Source: MGBC163016 sp964518575
GTDB taxonomy: Bacteria > Actinomycetota > Coriobacteriia > Coriobacteriales > Eggerthellaceae
Direction: 5' to 3'
Length of the DNA stretch: 64,000 nt
Assembly: GCA_964518575.1 (NCBI GenBank)
Contig: CAZFGW010000001.1
Span: forward strand, 124,001 to 188,000
Positions 47,621 to 55,145 of this stretch are shown piece after piece. A model generated the notes under the pieces. It saw nothing but the letters and a program-made list of their open reading frames with translations. It did not search any database and was not told the origin of the DNA. Position numbers and translations under genes: made by a program. The stretch's first letter is position 1. Every line of letters begins with the position of its first letter.

Positions 47621-50149
47621 TTATTCTGCACCTTCTGCCTCACCATGCTCCTTCGCATAGATGAGTGCATTACGACCCTGCATGTCGGCGTCTTCGACCT
47701 TCATGGCCTGAACGCGCTTAGCATTCTCGAGCTGCTCCATGAGCTTGGAGTTGCCCTCGGCTGCCTTCTCAGCAGAAGCCTTGTCGCCAGCCATAACGCC
47801 GACGATGTAGTCGCCCCAGCCGCCTTCGTTGACGACCTTCTCACCAGGCATCTGGTCGCCCGGCTCGTACTTGTAGATCTTCGCGAGGAAGCTCTTGATG
47901 CCGGAGCCGATGCCGCCTTGACCGGTTTCGAAGTTGAGGGTCATGTTGTTGATGTTGGAGTCGAATACGCCATAGAGGCTTGGCTCTGCGGGCTCTTCCT
48001 CCGGATACCACCATGCATGCTCCATGTGGATGGTGTCCTTCTTAATGCCCGGGAACAGGAATGCCTTCTGGCGGCAACGTCCGTGCGGAGACTCGATCCA
48101 TACCCAGTCGCCGTCTTCGATGCCGTACTCAGCAGCAGCATCGGGATGGATGGTGACCAGCGGATAGGGATGGAACTCACGCATGGTCTCGAGCTGACGA
48201 TGCTCTGAGTGGAAGAACTCATAAGAACGTCCGCCGGAGGTTGCGATGAACGGATACTCTTTGAACAGCTCAGGCGTAGACACCGGCGAGTCTTTCGGCT
48301 CGACGTGGAACGGCATCGGATCCACTCCCCAGTGGTTGTAGCCCCAGGACCAGATCTCGAAACGACCGGTTGCCGTATCGAAGCCAGGCTGTCCGTCAGG
48401 ACGCGCCATACCCTTCTCATACTTATAGTACTCAGCATCCCACGGGTCATACTTGAAGCCGCCGCGTGCCTGCAGCTCTTCGAAGTCGCCCTCATAGCGG
48501 GTGCCACCATCAGCATACTGATCGGTGAGATACCAGGTGGAAAGCTCTTTGTCGTCCTTCCACGGCCAGTTCTCCGGCTTCAGGCGACGACCAAGCTCGA
48601 GGATGATGTTCTCGTCGGACTTTGCCTCGTAGTAGCTCGTGCACTTCGAGATCGAACGAGCAGGCGTCCACCACGTACGGACAGCGTTACGCTCGCAGCT
48701 CATGGCAACGGGAAGCACGATGTCAGCATGTGCAACAGCCGTCGGCGTCATGAACGGATCAGCAACAACGATGAACGGGATCTTCTTCATGGCCTCGTAC
48801 ATACGAGGAGCGTCCATGCCGGAGCAAGCCAGCGGGTTCGCAGACTCGATCCAGAGCATCTGGGGCTGGAAGGGATCGCCCGTCTCCACTGCATGCAGCA
48901 GCGGGTCGGTTGCAGCGCAAGCAACGATGTCGGAAGACTCGATGCCAGCGGAAAGGGTCATCTTGCCTGCGTACTCTTCACGCGGGATCTTGAAGTCGCC
49001 CAAGCCGTAGCGCTTCTCGATGTCGAATGCGCACTTGATGAGCAAGTTGCCACCGGGGTTGTCGATGTTGCCGGTGATGCCCATGAGGTCAAGAGCTGCA
49101 GCGGAAACGCCGAGAGCAGAGAGCTGCTGCTCGAATGCAAGACCCCATTGGATAGCAGCGGACTCAACCGTTGCGTACAGGCGAGCTGCACCGCGGATGT
49201 CATCAGCAGGAACGCCGGTGATCTCAGATGCCCAGTCAGCGTCTTTACCCTGTACGGACTCAACGAGCTGCTCGTAGCCATAGCACCATTTCTCAACGAA
49301 CTCATGATCGATGAGGTCCTCGGTGATGATGGTGTTGATCATGCCGATGCCGAGTGCTGCGTCGGTGCCAGGACGGACCTGCAGGAAGTACTCAGCACGA
49401 GAGCCCAGCCAGGTGAGGCGGGGGTCGATGGAGATGATCTTCGAACCCATCTGCATGCACTGGACAATCCAGTGACCCAAGAATCCGTCAGCATTTGCCT
49501 TCAGAGGCTCGTTGCCCCAGACCATGATGACATCAGGACGACGGAAGGTGGGGTCAGCATAGCGGAGCTCGTGGGTCTCAGATACGTCGATGATGTTCAT
49601 CTCGCCCATCTTTGCAGAGGAGGCGATCATACGGGGCAGGTAGCATGCAAAACCGGTGAAGCCGAAGTTGCATACATTGGGCGTCTCAAGAGCGGTTGAC
49701 GCAAACAGAGGCAGCTGCCAGCCGATGTTACGACCGGTGCCATGGTCAAAGATGATGGTGTGAGAACCATAGTGCTCTTTGATGTCATTGACCTTCTCGA
49801 CGATGATGTCATAGGCCTCATCCCAGCTGATGCGCTCCCACTTGTTCTCGCCACGCTCACCAGCGCGCTTGAGCGGGTACTTCAGACGATCGGGATGGTT
49901 CACCGCCTCGACCATATCAAGGCAGCGCATGCAAAGCTTACCGCCATTGAACGGTGCCAGCGGATCCCCCTCAATGTGGCAAAGCTTGCCATCCTTGTCC
50001 ACTGACAGCAAAACGCCGCAGCCATTGTGGCATCCTGGAGGTGACCAGTGATTGGTACGGGTAACGGTAACGCCGTCTTCTTCCCAGCGCCACTCGCCTT
50101 CGTGATAGGCCTTACGGTCTATCGAGTCGAGAAATTCCTGATAATCCAT
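47621..50149 (-). CDS. Cytoplasmic molybdopterin oxidoreductase (module 1)
   Basis: An 842-residue bis-MGD enzyme of the DMSO reductase superfamily without a Tat signal, hence cytoplasmic. N-terminal cysteines are Cys40, Cys44, Cys57, Cys73 and Cys76; the first cluster cysteine usual in the family is missing (HWSPPGCHNGC). Cofactor segments IISIDPRLTW, ADIVLPVAMSCERNA and the C-terminal GDWVWIESPHGR are clear. A conserved FACYLPR shared with module 2 (DSCYGPR) may hold the Mo-ligating Cys. Known relatives in Eggerthellaceae include catechol dehydroxylases; substrate unknown. AAGGAGGAGGA precedes ATG 50149. Confidence 0.92.
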   Translation of the reverse strand: MDYQEFLDSIDRKAYHEGEWRWEEDGVTVTRTNHWSPPGCHNGCGVLLSVDKDGKLCHIEGDPLAPFNGGKLCMRCLDMVEAVNHPDRLKYPLKRAGERGENKWERISWDEAYDIIVEKVNDIKEHYGSHTIIFDHGTGRNIGWQLPLFASTALETPNVCNFGFTGFACYLPRMIASSAKMGEMNIIDVSETHELRYADPTFRRPDVIMVWGNEPLKANADGFLGHWIVQCMQMGSKIISIDPRLTWLGSRAEYFLQVRPGTDAALGIGMINTIITEDLIDHEFVEKWCYGYEQLVESVQGKDADWASEITGVPADDIRGAARLYATVESAAIQWGLAFEQQLSALGVSAAALDLMGITGNIDNPGGNLLIKCAFDIEKRYGLGDFKIPREEYAGKMTLSAGIESSDIVACAATDPLLHAVETGDPFQPQMLWIESANPLACSGMDAPRMYEAMKKIPFIVVADPFMTPTAVAHADIVLPVAMSCERNAVRTWWTPARSISKCTSYYEAKSDENIILELGRRLKPENWPWKDDKELSTWYLTDQYADGGTRYEGDFEELQARGGFKYDPWDAEYYKYEKGMARPDGQPGFDTATGRFEIWSWGYNHWGVDPMPFHVEPKDSPVSTPELFKEYPFIATSGGRSYEFFHSEHRQLETMREFHPYPLVTIHPDAAAEYGIEDGDWVWIESPHGRCRQKAFLFPGIKKDTIHMEHAWWYPEEEPAEPSLYGVFDSNINNMTLNFETGQGGIGSGIKSFLAKIYKYEPGDQMPGEKVVNEGGWGDYIVGVMAGDKASAEKAAEGNSKLMEQLENAKRVQAMKVEDADMQGRNALIYAKEHGEAEGAE

Positions 50150-50262
50150 TCCTCCTCCTTCTTCTTACACAAACTTCTTTTCCTTTATATAAAACAACCG
50201 ACGTATTACAAACTTCCCCACAACATAACGCTTGTGATACGCACGGTATGTTTTCAAAGATC

Positions 50263-50280
50263 ATGCACAGATTTGTGCAT
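50263..50280. promoter_or_regulatory. Inverted repeat upstream of molybdoenzyme 1, candidate operator
   Basis: ATGCACA-GATT-TGTGCAT: seven-bp arms, four-base spacer, 114 bases upstream of the molybdoenzyme ATG and downstream of the small zinc-ribbon gene's terminator, where that enzyme's promoter must lie. A dimeric regulator such as a LuxR-type protein could bind here. Confidence 0.45.
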
Positions 50281-50347
50281 TTAGTTCAGTACCGCTCACT
50301 CTTCAACGGGCAGTGAGCCTTCCCTTGAGCGCTGCTCATAATAATGA

Positions 50348-50382
50348 ACCCCCAAAGACGTTCCGATGAAGCCTTTGGGGGT
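50348..50382 (-). terminator. Terminator between MCFRP protein 1 and molybdoenzyme 1
   Basis: Ten-bp stem ACCCCCAAAG (50348-50357) with CTTTGGGGGT (50373-50382), followed on the minus strand by TCATTATT. It closes the small zinc-ribbon gene as a separate unit. A second weaker hairpin (GCTCACT/AGTGAGC) is at 50294-50318. Confidence 0.75.
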
Positions 50383-50397
50383 CTTCTCATACAGAGC

Positions 50398-50640
50398 CTA
50401 TTGAGGTGCGCCCGGTGCCTTCGGTGCACCCGGTGCCGCAGGAGCACCCGGAGCTGCCGGTGCGCCAGGAGCTGCAGGAGCGCCGGGAGCCTGTCCCGGT
50501 GCGCCAGGCATACCCGGCATGGTAGGAACCGTTGGAAGGTCAGCGCCGCATTCCGGGCAGACCTTGAGGTCAATGGCGCATTCATGCCCGCACTTCGGAC
50601 ACTTATTTGTCATTTCTACTGCTGCTGGTCTGAAACACAT
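50398..50640 (-). CDS. Small zinc-ribbon protein with Gly-Ala-Pro tail (MCFRP type, 1)
   Basis: 80 residues. After MCFRPAAVEMTN comes a zinc ribbon (CPKCGHEC...CPECGADLP) and then a collagen-like tail of repeated APG/GAP units (residues ~42-80). AAAGGAG precedes the MCFRP ATG; the internal ATG has no such site. The next gene downstream is molybdoenzyme 1, but a terminator stands between. The mirror gene at 51108 has the same plan. Function unknown; a metal store, cofactor-insertion helper or scaffold for the Fe-S/Mo enzyme are possibilities only. Confidence 0.8.
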   Translation of the reverse strand: MCFRPAAVEMTNKCPKCGHECAIDLKVCPECGADLPTVPTMPGMPGAPGQAPGAPAAPGAPAAPGAPAAPGAPKAPGAPQ

Positions 50641-51107
50641 AGATTTACTCCTTTAGTCATTCTCTTTGACTAGATCCAAAGCGGACAATAATACATAGAA
50701 CAGAGTAATACTTTTCGGTATTAAATGGAACAATAACTTTTATTCTTTTTAGAGATAAATCTAAAATCCAGCGCATGAAAATCAGGTATGACGGAAAGTA
50801 TCAGTTCTCCTGTCGTTACCCTGTCTTGATATTGCGCTCACCTAACTTTAAAAAGGTATCTGTTACGGGTGATTCCTTGCTCCAAAACTATAGAATTCCC
50901 TGCGTATCCTATATGTAACGCACCTTTGTTCTTGAAATAAAATAATGCTTCGCTTTTTTTCTCTCTATCCTTTTCTACTGATTAGTAGTATTTTTATCTA
51001 TATATCGTCATTAATTACAGCATGTCGATAGATGCATTCCGTTAGTGCGCCCTTCCCTCCAGCTTGTGAGCGAGCGGGTATGGCGCGGTTCCTTGAGAGG
51101 AGATTCT
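50641..51107. promoter_or_regulatory. AT-rich divergent promoter region between the two MCFRP genes
   Basis: 467 bases without a gene, distinctly more AT-rich than the rest of the window (for example runs such as AATAACTTTTATTCTTTTTAG and TAGTATTTTTATCTATATAT). It must contain the promoters of both divergent zinc-ribbon genes. No coding frame, tRNA or named riboswitch was recognised. Confidence 0.6.
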
Positions 51108-51359
51108 ATGTGTTTCAGACCAGCAGAAGCAGGTGGTAACGAGCCGATCATTTGCACCAATTGCGGCAAAAAGATCAACCGCGTGGCCGGTGAGCTTCCC
51201 AGCAAGTGCCCCTTCTGCAAGACTTCCACAGAGGGTATGGAAGAAGCAGCAGCAGCTAACGCAGCAGCAGCAGCAACCTCAGCCCCCGCAGCACCGGGCG
51301 CACCAGCAGCCCCCGCAGCACCGGGCGCACCGAAGCCGCCTGCGGCACCGAAAGCATAA
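51108..51359 (+). CDS. Small zinc-ribbon protein with Ala-Pro-rich tail (MCFRP type, 2)
   Basis: 83 residues with the same plan as its divergent partner: MCFRPAEAGG, zinc ribbon (CTNCGKKI...CPFCKTS), an Ala-rich helix (residues ~45-57) and a tail of PAAPGAPAAP-type repeats. Start ATG 51108 follows GAGAGGAG. A terminator lies 13 bases after the stop, before molybdoenzyme 2. Confidence 0.8.
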   Translation: MCFRPAEAGGNEPIICTNCGKKINRVAGELPSKCPFCKTSTEGMEEAAAANAAAAATSAPAAPGAPAAPAAPGAPKPPAAPKA

Positions 51360-51371
51360 GCACGTATATGA

Positions 51372-51411
51372 AAAATTGCCACATCGAACGATGATGGCAA
51401 TTTTGCTTTTT
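51372..51411 (+). terminator. Terminator between MCFRP protein 2 and molybdoenzyme 2
   Basis: Ten-bp stem AAAATTGCCA (51372-51381) with TGGCAATTTT (51395-51404), followed by GCTTTTTGG. It mirrors the terminator at 50348. About 87 bases remain before the molybdoenzyme ATG, enough for a promoter. Confidence 0.8.
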
Positions 51412-51497
51412 GGCATCTTGCTTGGCTGATGAACGGGGTGGATTCTGCCAAGCCGTGCATAGGTTTCACAGAAAAAGGAAGTAAGAGAGGAGAGATT

Positions 51498-53849
51498 ATG
51501 TCACAAAGAATAATCGATTGTGGTGACGGCGTAATCAAATGTCGTACCTGCGCGTGGTCGCCTCCAGGAGACCATCCGGTAGGATGCGGTATGTACCTTA
51601 CTGTGAAAGATGGCAAAGTCATCGACGTTGAGGGCGATGCTGACCATCCGATCACACAGGGACGTCTTTGCGTTCGTTGCCTTGCACTTACTGAGTACAT
51701 GTATCACGAGCAGCGCGTTCTTACCCCGCTGAAGCGCGCTCGGGAAGATAGAGGCAAGGACAAATGGGAGGCCATCTCTTGGGATGAGGCACTCGACATC
51801 ATCGAAGAGAAGGTCAATGACATCAAGAAGAACTACGGCGCTGAGGCGATCGTAGCTTTCCAGGGCACCGGTCGTGAGGCAACTCTTTATAAGACTCCTC
51901 TTGCATATGCTGCTCTCGGAACTCCGAATTCATGCTTCCCTATGTCTGGCGACAGCTGCTACGGTCCTCGTTGCTCCGTTGCTGACTTTATTTTGGGCGC
52001 AGGCTATCCAGAGCTCGACTATGCAGCTTACTTCCCCGATCGTTTCGACAATCCGCAGTACGAGGTGCCGAAGTACATCGTGCTCTGGGGCAAAGACCCG
52101 CTGTTCTCGAACCCTGACGGCTTCTTCGGTCACACCCTGATCGACCTCATGAAGCTCGGTTCCAAGTACATCGTCATCGACCCGCGCGTTACCTGGATGG
52201 CTGCTCACGCTGAGTATCATCTGCAGCTCCGCCCGGGCACTGACGCAGCTCTCGGTCTCGGCATGATCAACTACATCATCGAGAACGACCTGTACGATCA
52301 TGACTTCGTTGAGAAGTGGTGCTATGGCTTCGACGAGCTCAAAGAACGCGCAGCACAGTATCCGCTCGACAAGGTCGAGGAGATCACCTGGGTTCCTGCA
52401 GAGACCATCGCTGCAGCATCCCGTGCCCTTGGTACGAATCATCCCTGCTCATTCATGTGGGGTCTTGCTATCGACACCAACTCGAACGGCGTTCAGGCTG
52501 GTCACACCGTGCTCATCCTTGCCGCTATCCTTGGCGACCTCGACGTTCCCGGTGGCGTTACCCTCGCAGTGCCCGCAAGCTTCATGGGCAAGTGGCGCTA
52601 TGAGTGCGCACAGCAGCTCCCCGAAGGCATGATGGAAAAGCAGATCACCGACCTCGAGCACTATCGTGGATTCCAGGCTGCGCACGTTATCGCACATCCT
52701 GACTGCATCCTCGACACCCTTGAGACCGGCAAGCCTTATCCGCTCAAGATGGCTTGGTTCTATGCCACCAACGGCATCGCCAACACCACCAATGCACAGG
52801 GCAAGCGCTGGTTCAAGGCTCTCGAGAAGCTCGACTTCAACGTATGCCAGGACACCTTCATGACCCCGACGGCCATGGGTCTGTGCGATCTGTTCCTCCC
52901 TGTCACCACGTTCGCTGAGCATGATGGTATGGTTCTTCCTCACTTCGGACGTAACACCCACATGATCATGGCAATGAACAAGGCAGTTGAGGTTGGCGAC
53001 TGCAAGTCTGACCTCGAGATCGACTTCGCTGTTGGCAAGCGCCTCAACCCCGATGCATGGCCCTGGGACAACGTTGCTGACTTCTTCACCGAGCAGATGC
53101 ACAACGGTGGCGTTGACATGACGTTTGAAGAGCTCCAAGAGGCTGGCTGGCTGCAGCTTCCCTTCGAGTATCGTAAGTATGAGAGCGGCAAACTCCGTCC
53201 TGATGGAGAGCCCGGCTTCAACACCCCGACCGGTCTTGTTGAGCTTTGCTCGAGCCTCTATGAGGACTGGGGCGAGGATCCGCTGCCGTACTTCGAAGAG
53301 AACTTCATGACCCCGTATACTCCTGGCCGTGAGGACCTCAAGAAGGATTACCCGCTGGTTATGACCACTGGTGGACGTGAGACCACTTCCTTCCACTCAG
53401 AGCATCGCCAGATCCCCAGCCTGCGTGCTATCATGCCCAACCCGCTGGTCCAGATTCATCCCGACACCGCTAAAGAGCATGGCATCGAAGACGGTGACTG
53501 GGTATGCATCGAGAACCCGCTGGGCAAGGCGATCGAGAAGGCTCAGGTTACGCCTATTGTTGACCCGCGCGTCGTTCACACACAGCACGGCTGGTGGTTC
53601 CCCGAGCAAGACGGCGAAACCCCCAACCTGTTCGGCGTTTGGAAGTCAAACATCAACAGCCTTATCCCCCACCGCGCAATCGGTCGTATCGGCTTCGGCG
53701 CTCCGTTCAAGAACGTTGCATGTCGTATCTACAAGGTCGACGGTCTTGACGCTTTGGGAACTCTTGATCCAGATAGCGAAGAAGGTGCAATCGGACGCGA
53801 TCCTGCGAGCTATGTTGCTGCAGACGGTCCATTCAACTACGGCGCATAA
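51498..53849 (+). CDS. Cytoplasmic molybdopterin oxidoreductase (module 2)
   Basis: A 783-residue paralogue of the module 1 enzyme, also without a Tat signal. N-terminal cysteines are Cys8, Cys15, Cys18, Cys30, Cys58 and Cys61, spaced C18-x11-C30-x27-C58, unlike the usual Cx2Cx3C. Cofactor segments YIVIDPRVTW, CDLFLPVTTFAEHDG and GDWVCIENPLGK are present, and DSCYGPRC may hold the Mo ligand. Start ATG 51498 follows AGAGAGGAGAG. The Fe-S partner follows by 62 bases. Reductase or dehydroxylase of a small organic acceptor is inferred; acetylene hydratase-like or transhydroxylase-like non-redox chemistry is not excluded. Confidence 0.92.
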   Translation: MSQRIIDCGDGVIKCRTCAWSPPGDHPVGCGMYLTVKDGKVIDVEGDADHPITQGRLCVRCLALTEYMYHEQRVLTPLKRAREDRGKDKWEAISWDEALDIIEEKVNDIKKNYGAEAIVAFQGTGREATLYKTPLAYAALGTPNSCFPMSGDSCYGPRCSVADFILGAGYPELDYAAYFPDRFDNPQYEVPKYIVLWGKDPLFSNPDGFFGHTLIDLMKLGSKYIVIDPRVTWMAAHAEYHLQLRPGTDAALGLGMINYIIENDLYDHDFVEKWCYGFDELKERAAQYPLDKVEEITWVPAETIAAASRALGTNHPCSFMWGLAIDTNSNGVQAGHTVLILAAILGDLDVPGGVTLAVPASFMGKWRYECAQQLPEGMMEKQITDLEHYRGFQAAHVIAHPDCILDTLETGKPYPLKMAWFYATNGIANTTNAQGKRWFKALEKLDFNVCQDTFMTPTAMGLCDLFLPVTTFAEHDGMVLPHFGRNTHMIMAMNKAVEVGDCKSDLEIDFAVGKRLNPDAWPWDNVADFFTEQMHNGGVDMTFEELQEAGWLQLPFEYRKYESGKLRPDGEPGFNTPTGLVELCSSLYEDWGEDPLPYFEENFMTPYTPGREDLKKDYPLVMTTGGRETTSFHSEHRQIPSLRAIMPNPLVQIHPDTAKEHGIEDGDWVCIENPLGKAIEKAQVTPIVDPRVVHTQHGWWFPEQDGETPNLFGVWKSNINSLIPHRAIGRIGFGAPFKNVACRIYKVDGLDALGTLDPDSEEGAIGRDPASYVAADGPFNYGA

Positions 53850-53911
53850 ACAGCGTTTGTACATGACACTGTAAGCTAGACGGCTTAAGAGACCAATTAA
53901 GGAGACATGCA

Positions 53912-54244
53912 ATGACTGATTACGCTTTGCTCATTGATTACAAGTACTGCACAGGCTGCCATGTCTGTGAAGTATCTTGCCGCAACTCACACAACATTCC
54001 GCTCGATGAGTGGGGAATCAAGCTTACCGAGCTCGGTCCGCAAAAGATGAACGGCAAATGGCTGTGGGACTATGTTCCCGTACCGTCTGACCTGTGCGAT
54101 CTTTGCGCTGACCGCAGGGCTGAGGGCAAGGACGCAGCTTGCGTTCACCACTGCCTTGCTAAGTGCATGGAGGTCATCCCGGTTGAGAGCATTTCTGCTG
54201 AGATGGCAGCCAAGGGTAAGAAGGTCACCGTCTTCATTCCGTAA
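53912..54244 (+). CDS. Small 4Fe-4S electron-transfer subunit (module 2)
   Basis: A 110-residue paralogue of the module 1 subunit: CTGCHVCEVSC near 13-23 and CDLCADRRAEG followed by CVHHCLAKC. Two clusters at most. AAGGAG lies seven bases before the ATG. It is the last gene of molybdoenzyme module 2 and is closed by a terminator. Confidence 0.9.
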   Translation: MTDYALLIDYKYCTGCHVCEVSCRNSHNIPLDEWGIKLTELGPQKMNGKWLWDYVPVPSDLCDLCADRRAEGKDAACVHHCLAKCMEVIPVESISAEMAAKGKKVTVFIP

Positions 54245-54278
54245 GGCATGTTGAACGGTGCCTCTATCCAAGCGGCAC

Positions 54279-54309
54279 AAAGCCCCGACCGTTATGGTCG
54301 GGGCTTTTC
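54279..54309 (+). terminator. Terminator of molybdoenzyme operon 2
   Basis: Eleven-bp stem AAGCCCCGACC (54280-54290) with GGTCGGGGCTT (54296-54306), loop GTTAT, followed by TTC. Confidence 0.85.
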
Positions 54310-54647
54310 TATTGCGCATGAATTTTTTACACGCGATATTCGACATCACCTCTTGTACGCATTCGACCTCGAACATATTCACCTATCCTTCTTGGTAGTA
54401 TGCCTGCTTGCGCAGCACGGACAGTCACATTCAGAGAGGGTACGCGAGATTCACAGATCGCGCTCTGTCTATAAGCATGAACATGCCCGTCTACGTCGTA
54501 TTTCTTGCCTAATGATTCACGACTGAGCCATACAGAATTTTTCGACTTGAAACGGCGTTTACCCTTGAATCGAATCGTCTAATCACATACCATTTGATAT
54601 GAGATTTTGAAAAAACTAAACCTGCTAAACCCTGCTAGGGGGCTATT
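54310..54647. other. Intergenic stretch before the LuxR-type gene
   Basis: 338 bases without a convincing gene. Frames across it run through the upstream terminator and are Arg/His-rich. A short direct repeat CCTGCTA occurs twice just before the LuxR-type start, and the last ~100 bases are AT-rich, consistent with its promoter. Confidence 0.5.
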
Positions 54648-55094
54648 ATGCAATCGCGAGAGACCGTCGTCCTAGAAGCAGCAGCTGATCTATACAACGC
54701 CGTGCCGAAATATCTTGATAATTCGGTTTCGAAACATGAAATGCGCCGGTATATCCTCGATTTTATCGATTCGATCGACGACATTGAATTCGCACGCTCT
54801 GGGACTGCCTTGTATGACATCATCGACGGAGCTGCCCCTGGCACCCGCAAGAAAGCCATTCTGAACATTGAGCATGACTTCCATTTGACCGAGCGCGAAG
54901 GCCATATCCTCAGATTCCTTGCGAACGAACGCAACCCTGCCTATATCGCTCACGTGCTTGATATCGCCCCCTCAACCGCCAAGGCTCACAAGTATTCCAT
55001 CTTCAAGAAACTCGGGATCCATAGCTCAAAAGAGCTCTTCGAGATGCTCCGAACGTACAGCGCAGGCGATACCGTAACCAAAGAGGACGCCTAG
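54648..55094 (+). CDS. LuxR-type HTH transcription regulator without a known sensor domain
   Basis: A 148-residue protein. The C-terminal ~60 residues (about 82-140) are a LuxR/GerE helix-turn-helix: LTEREGHILRFLANE, then IAHVLDIAPSTAKAHKYSIFKKLG. The N-terminal ~80 residues are acidic and helical and match no receiver or autoinducer domain that I recognise. In Eggerthellaceae, LuxR-type regulators, often with a membrane sensor, control molybdoenzyme gene clusters; this short form could regulate the adjacent modules. AGGGGG lies a few bases before the ATG. Confidence 0.85.
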   Translation: MQSRETVVLEAAADLYNAVPKYLDNSVSKHEMRRYILDFIDSIDDIEFARSGTALYDIIDGAAPGTRKKAILNIEHDFHLTEREGHILRFLANERNPAYIAHVLDIAPSTAKAHKYSIFKKLGIHSSKELFEMLRTYSAGDTVTKEDA

Positions 55095-55145
55095 GACGCA
55101 CTGGTACTCCTCTCTACGTTTGACCGGGGGATTCGGAGAAGCTCT

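Noticed and set aside
48209..49699. 496-codon open frame antisense to molybdoenzyme 1
   Set aside because: Antisense shadow; the opposite frame has all cofactor-binding segments and a strong ribosome site.
50440..51350. Simple-repeat DNA in the two small zinc-ribbon genes as a CRISPR or satellite array
   Set aside because: The repeats are in-frame Gly-Ala-Pro codons within genes with good starts; there are no spacers of constant length.
54248..54526. 92-codon frame after the module 2 Fe-S gene
   Set aside because: Runs through the terminator at 54279-54309 and has no ribosome site.
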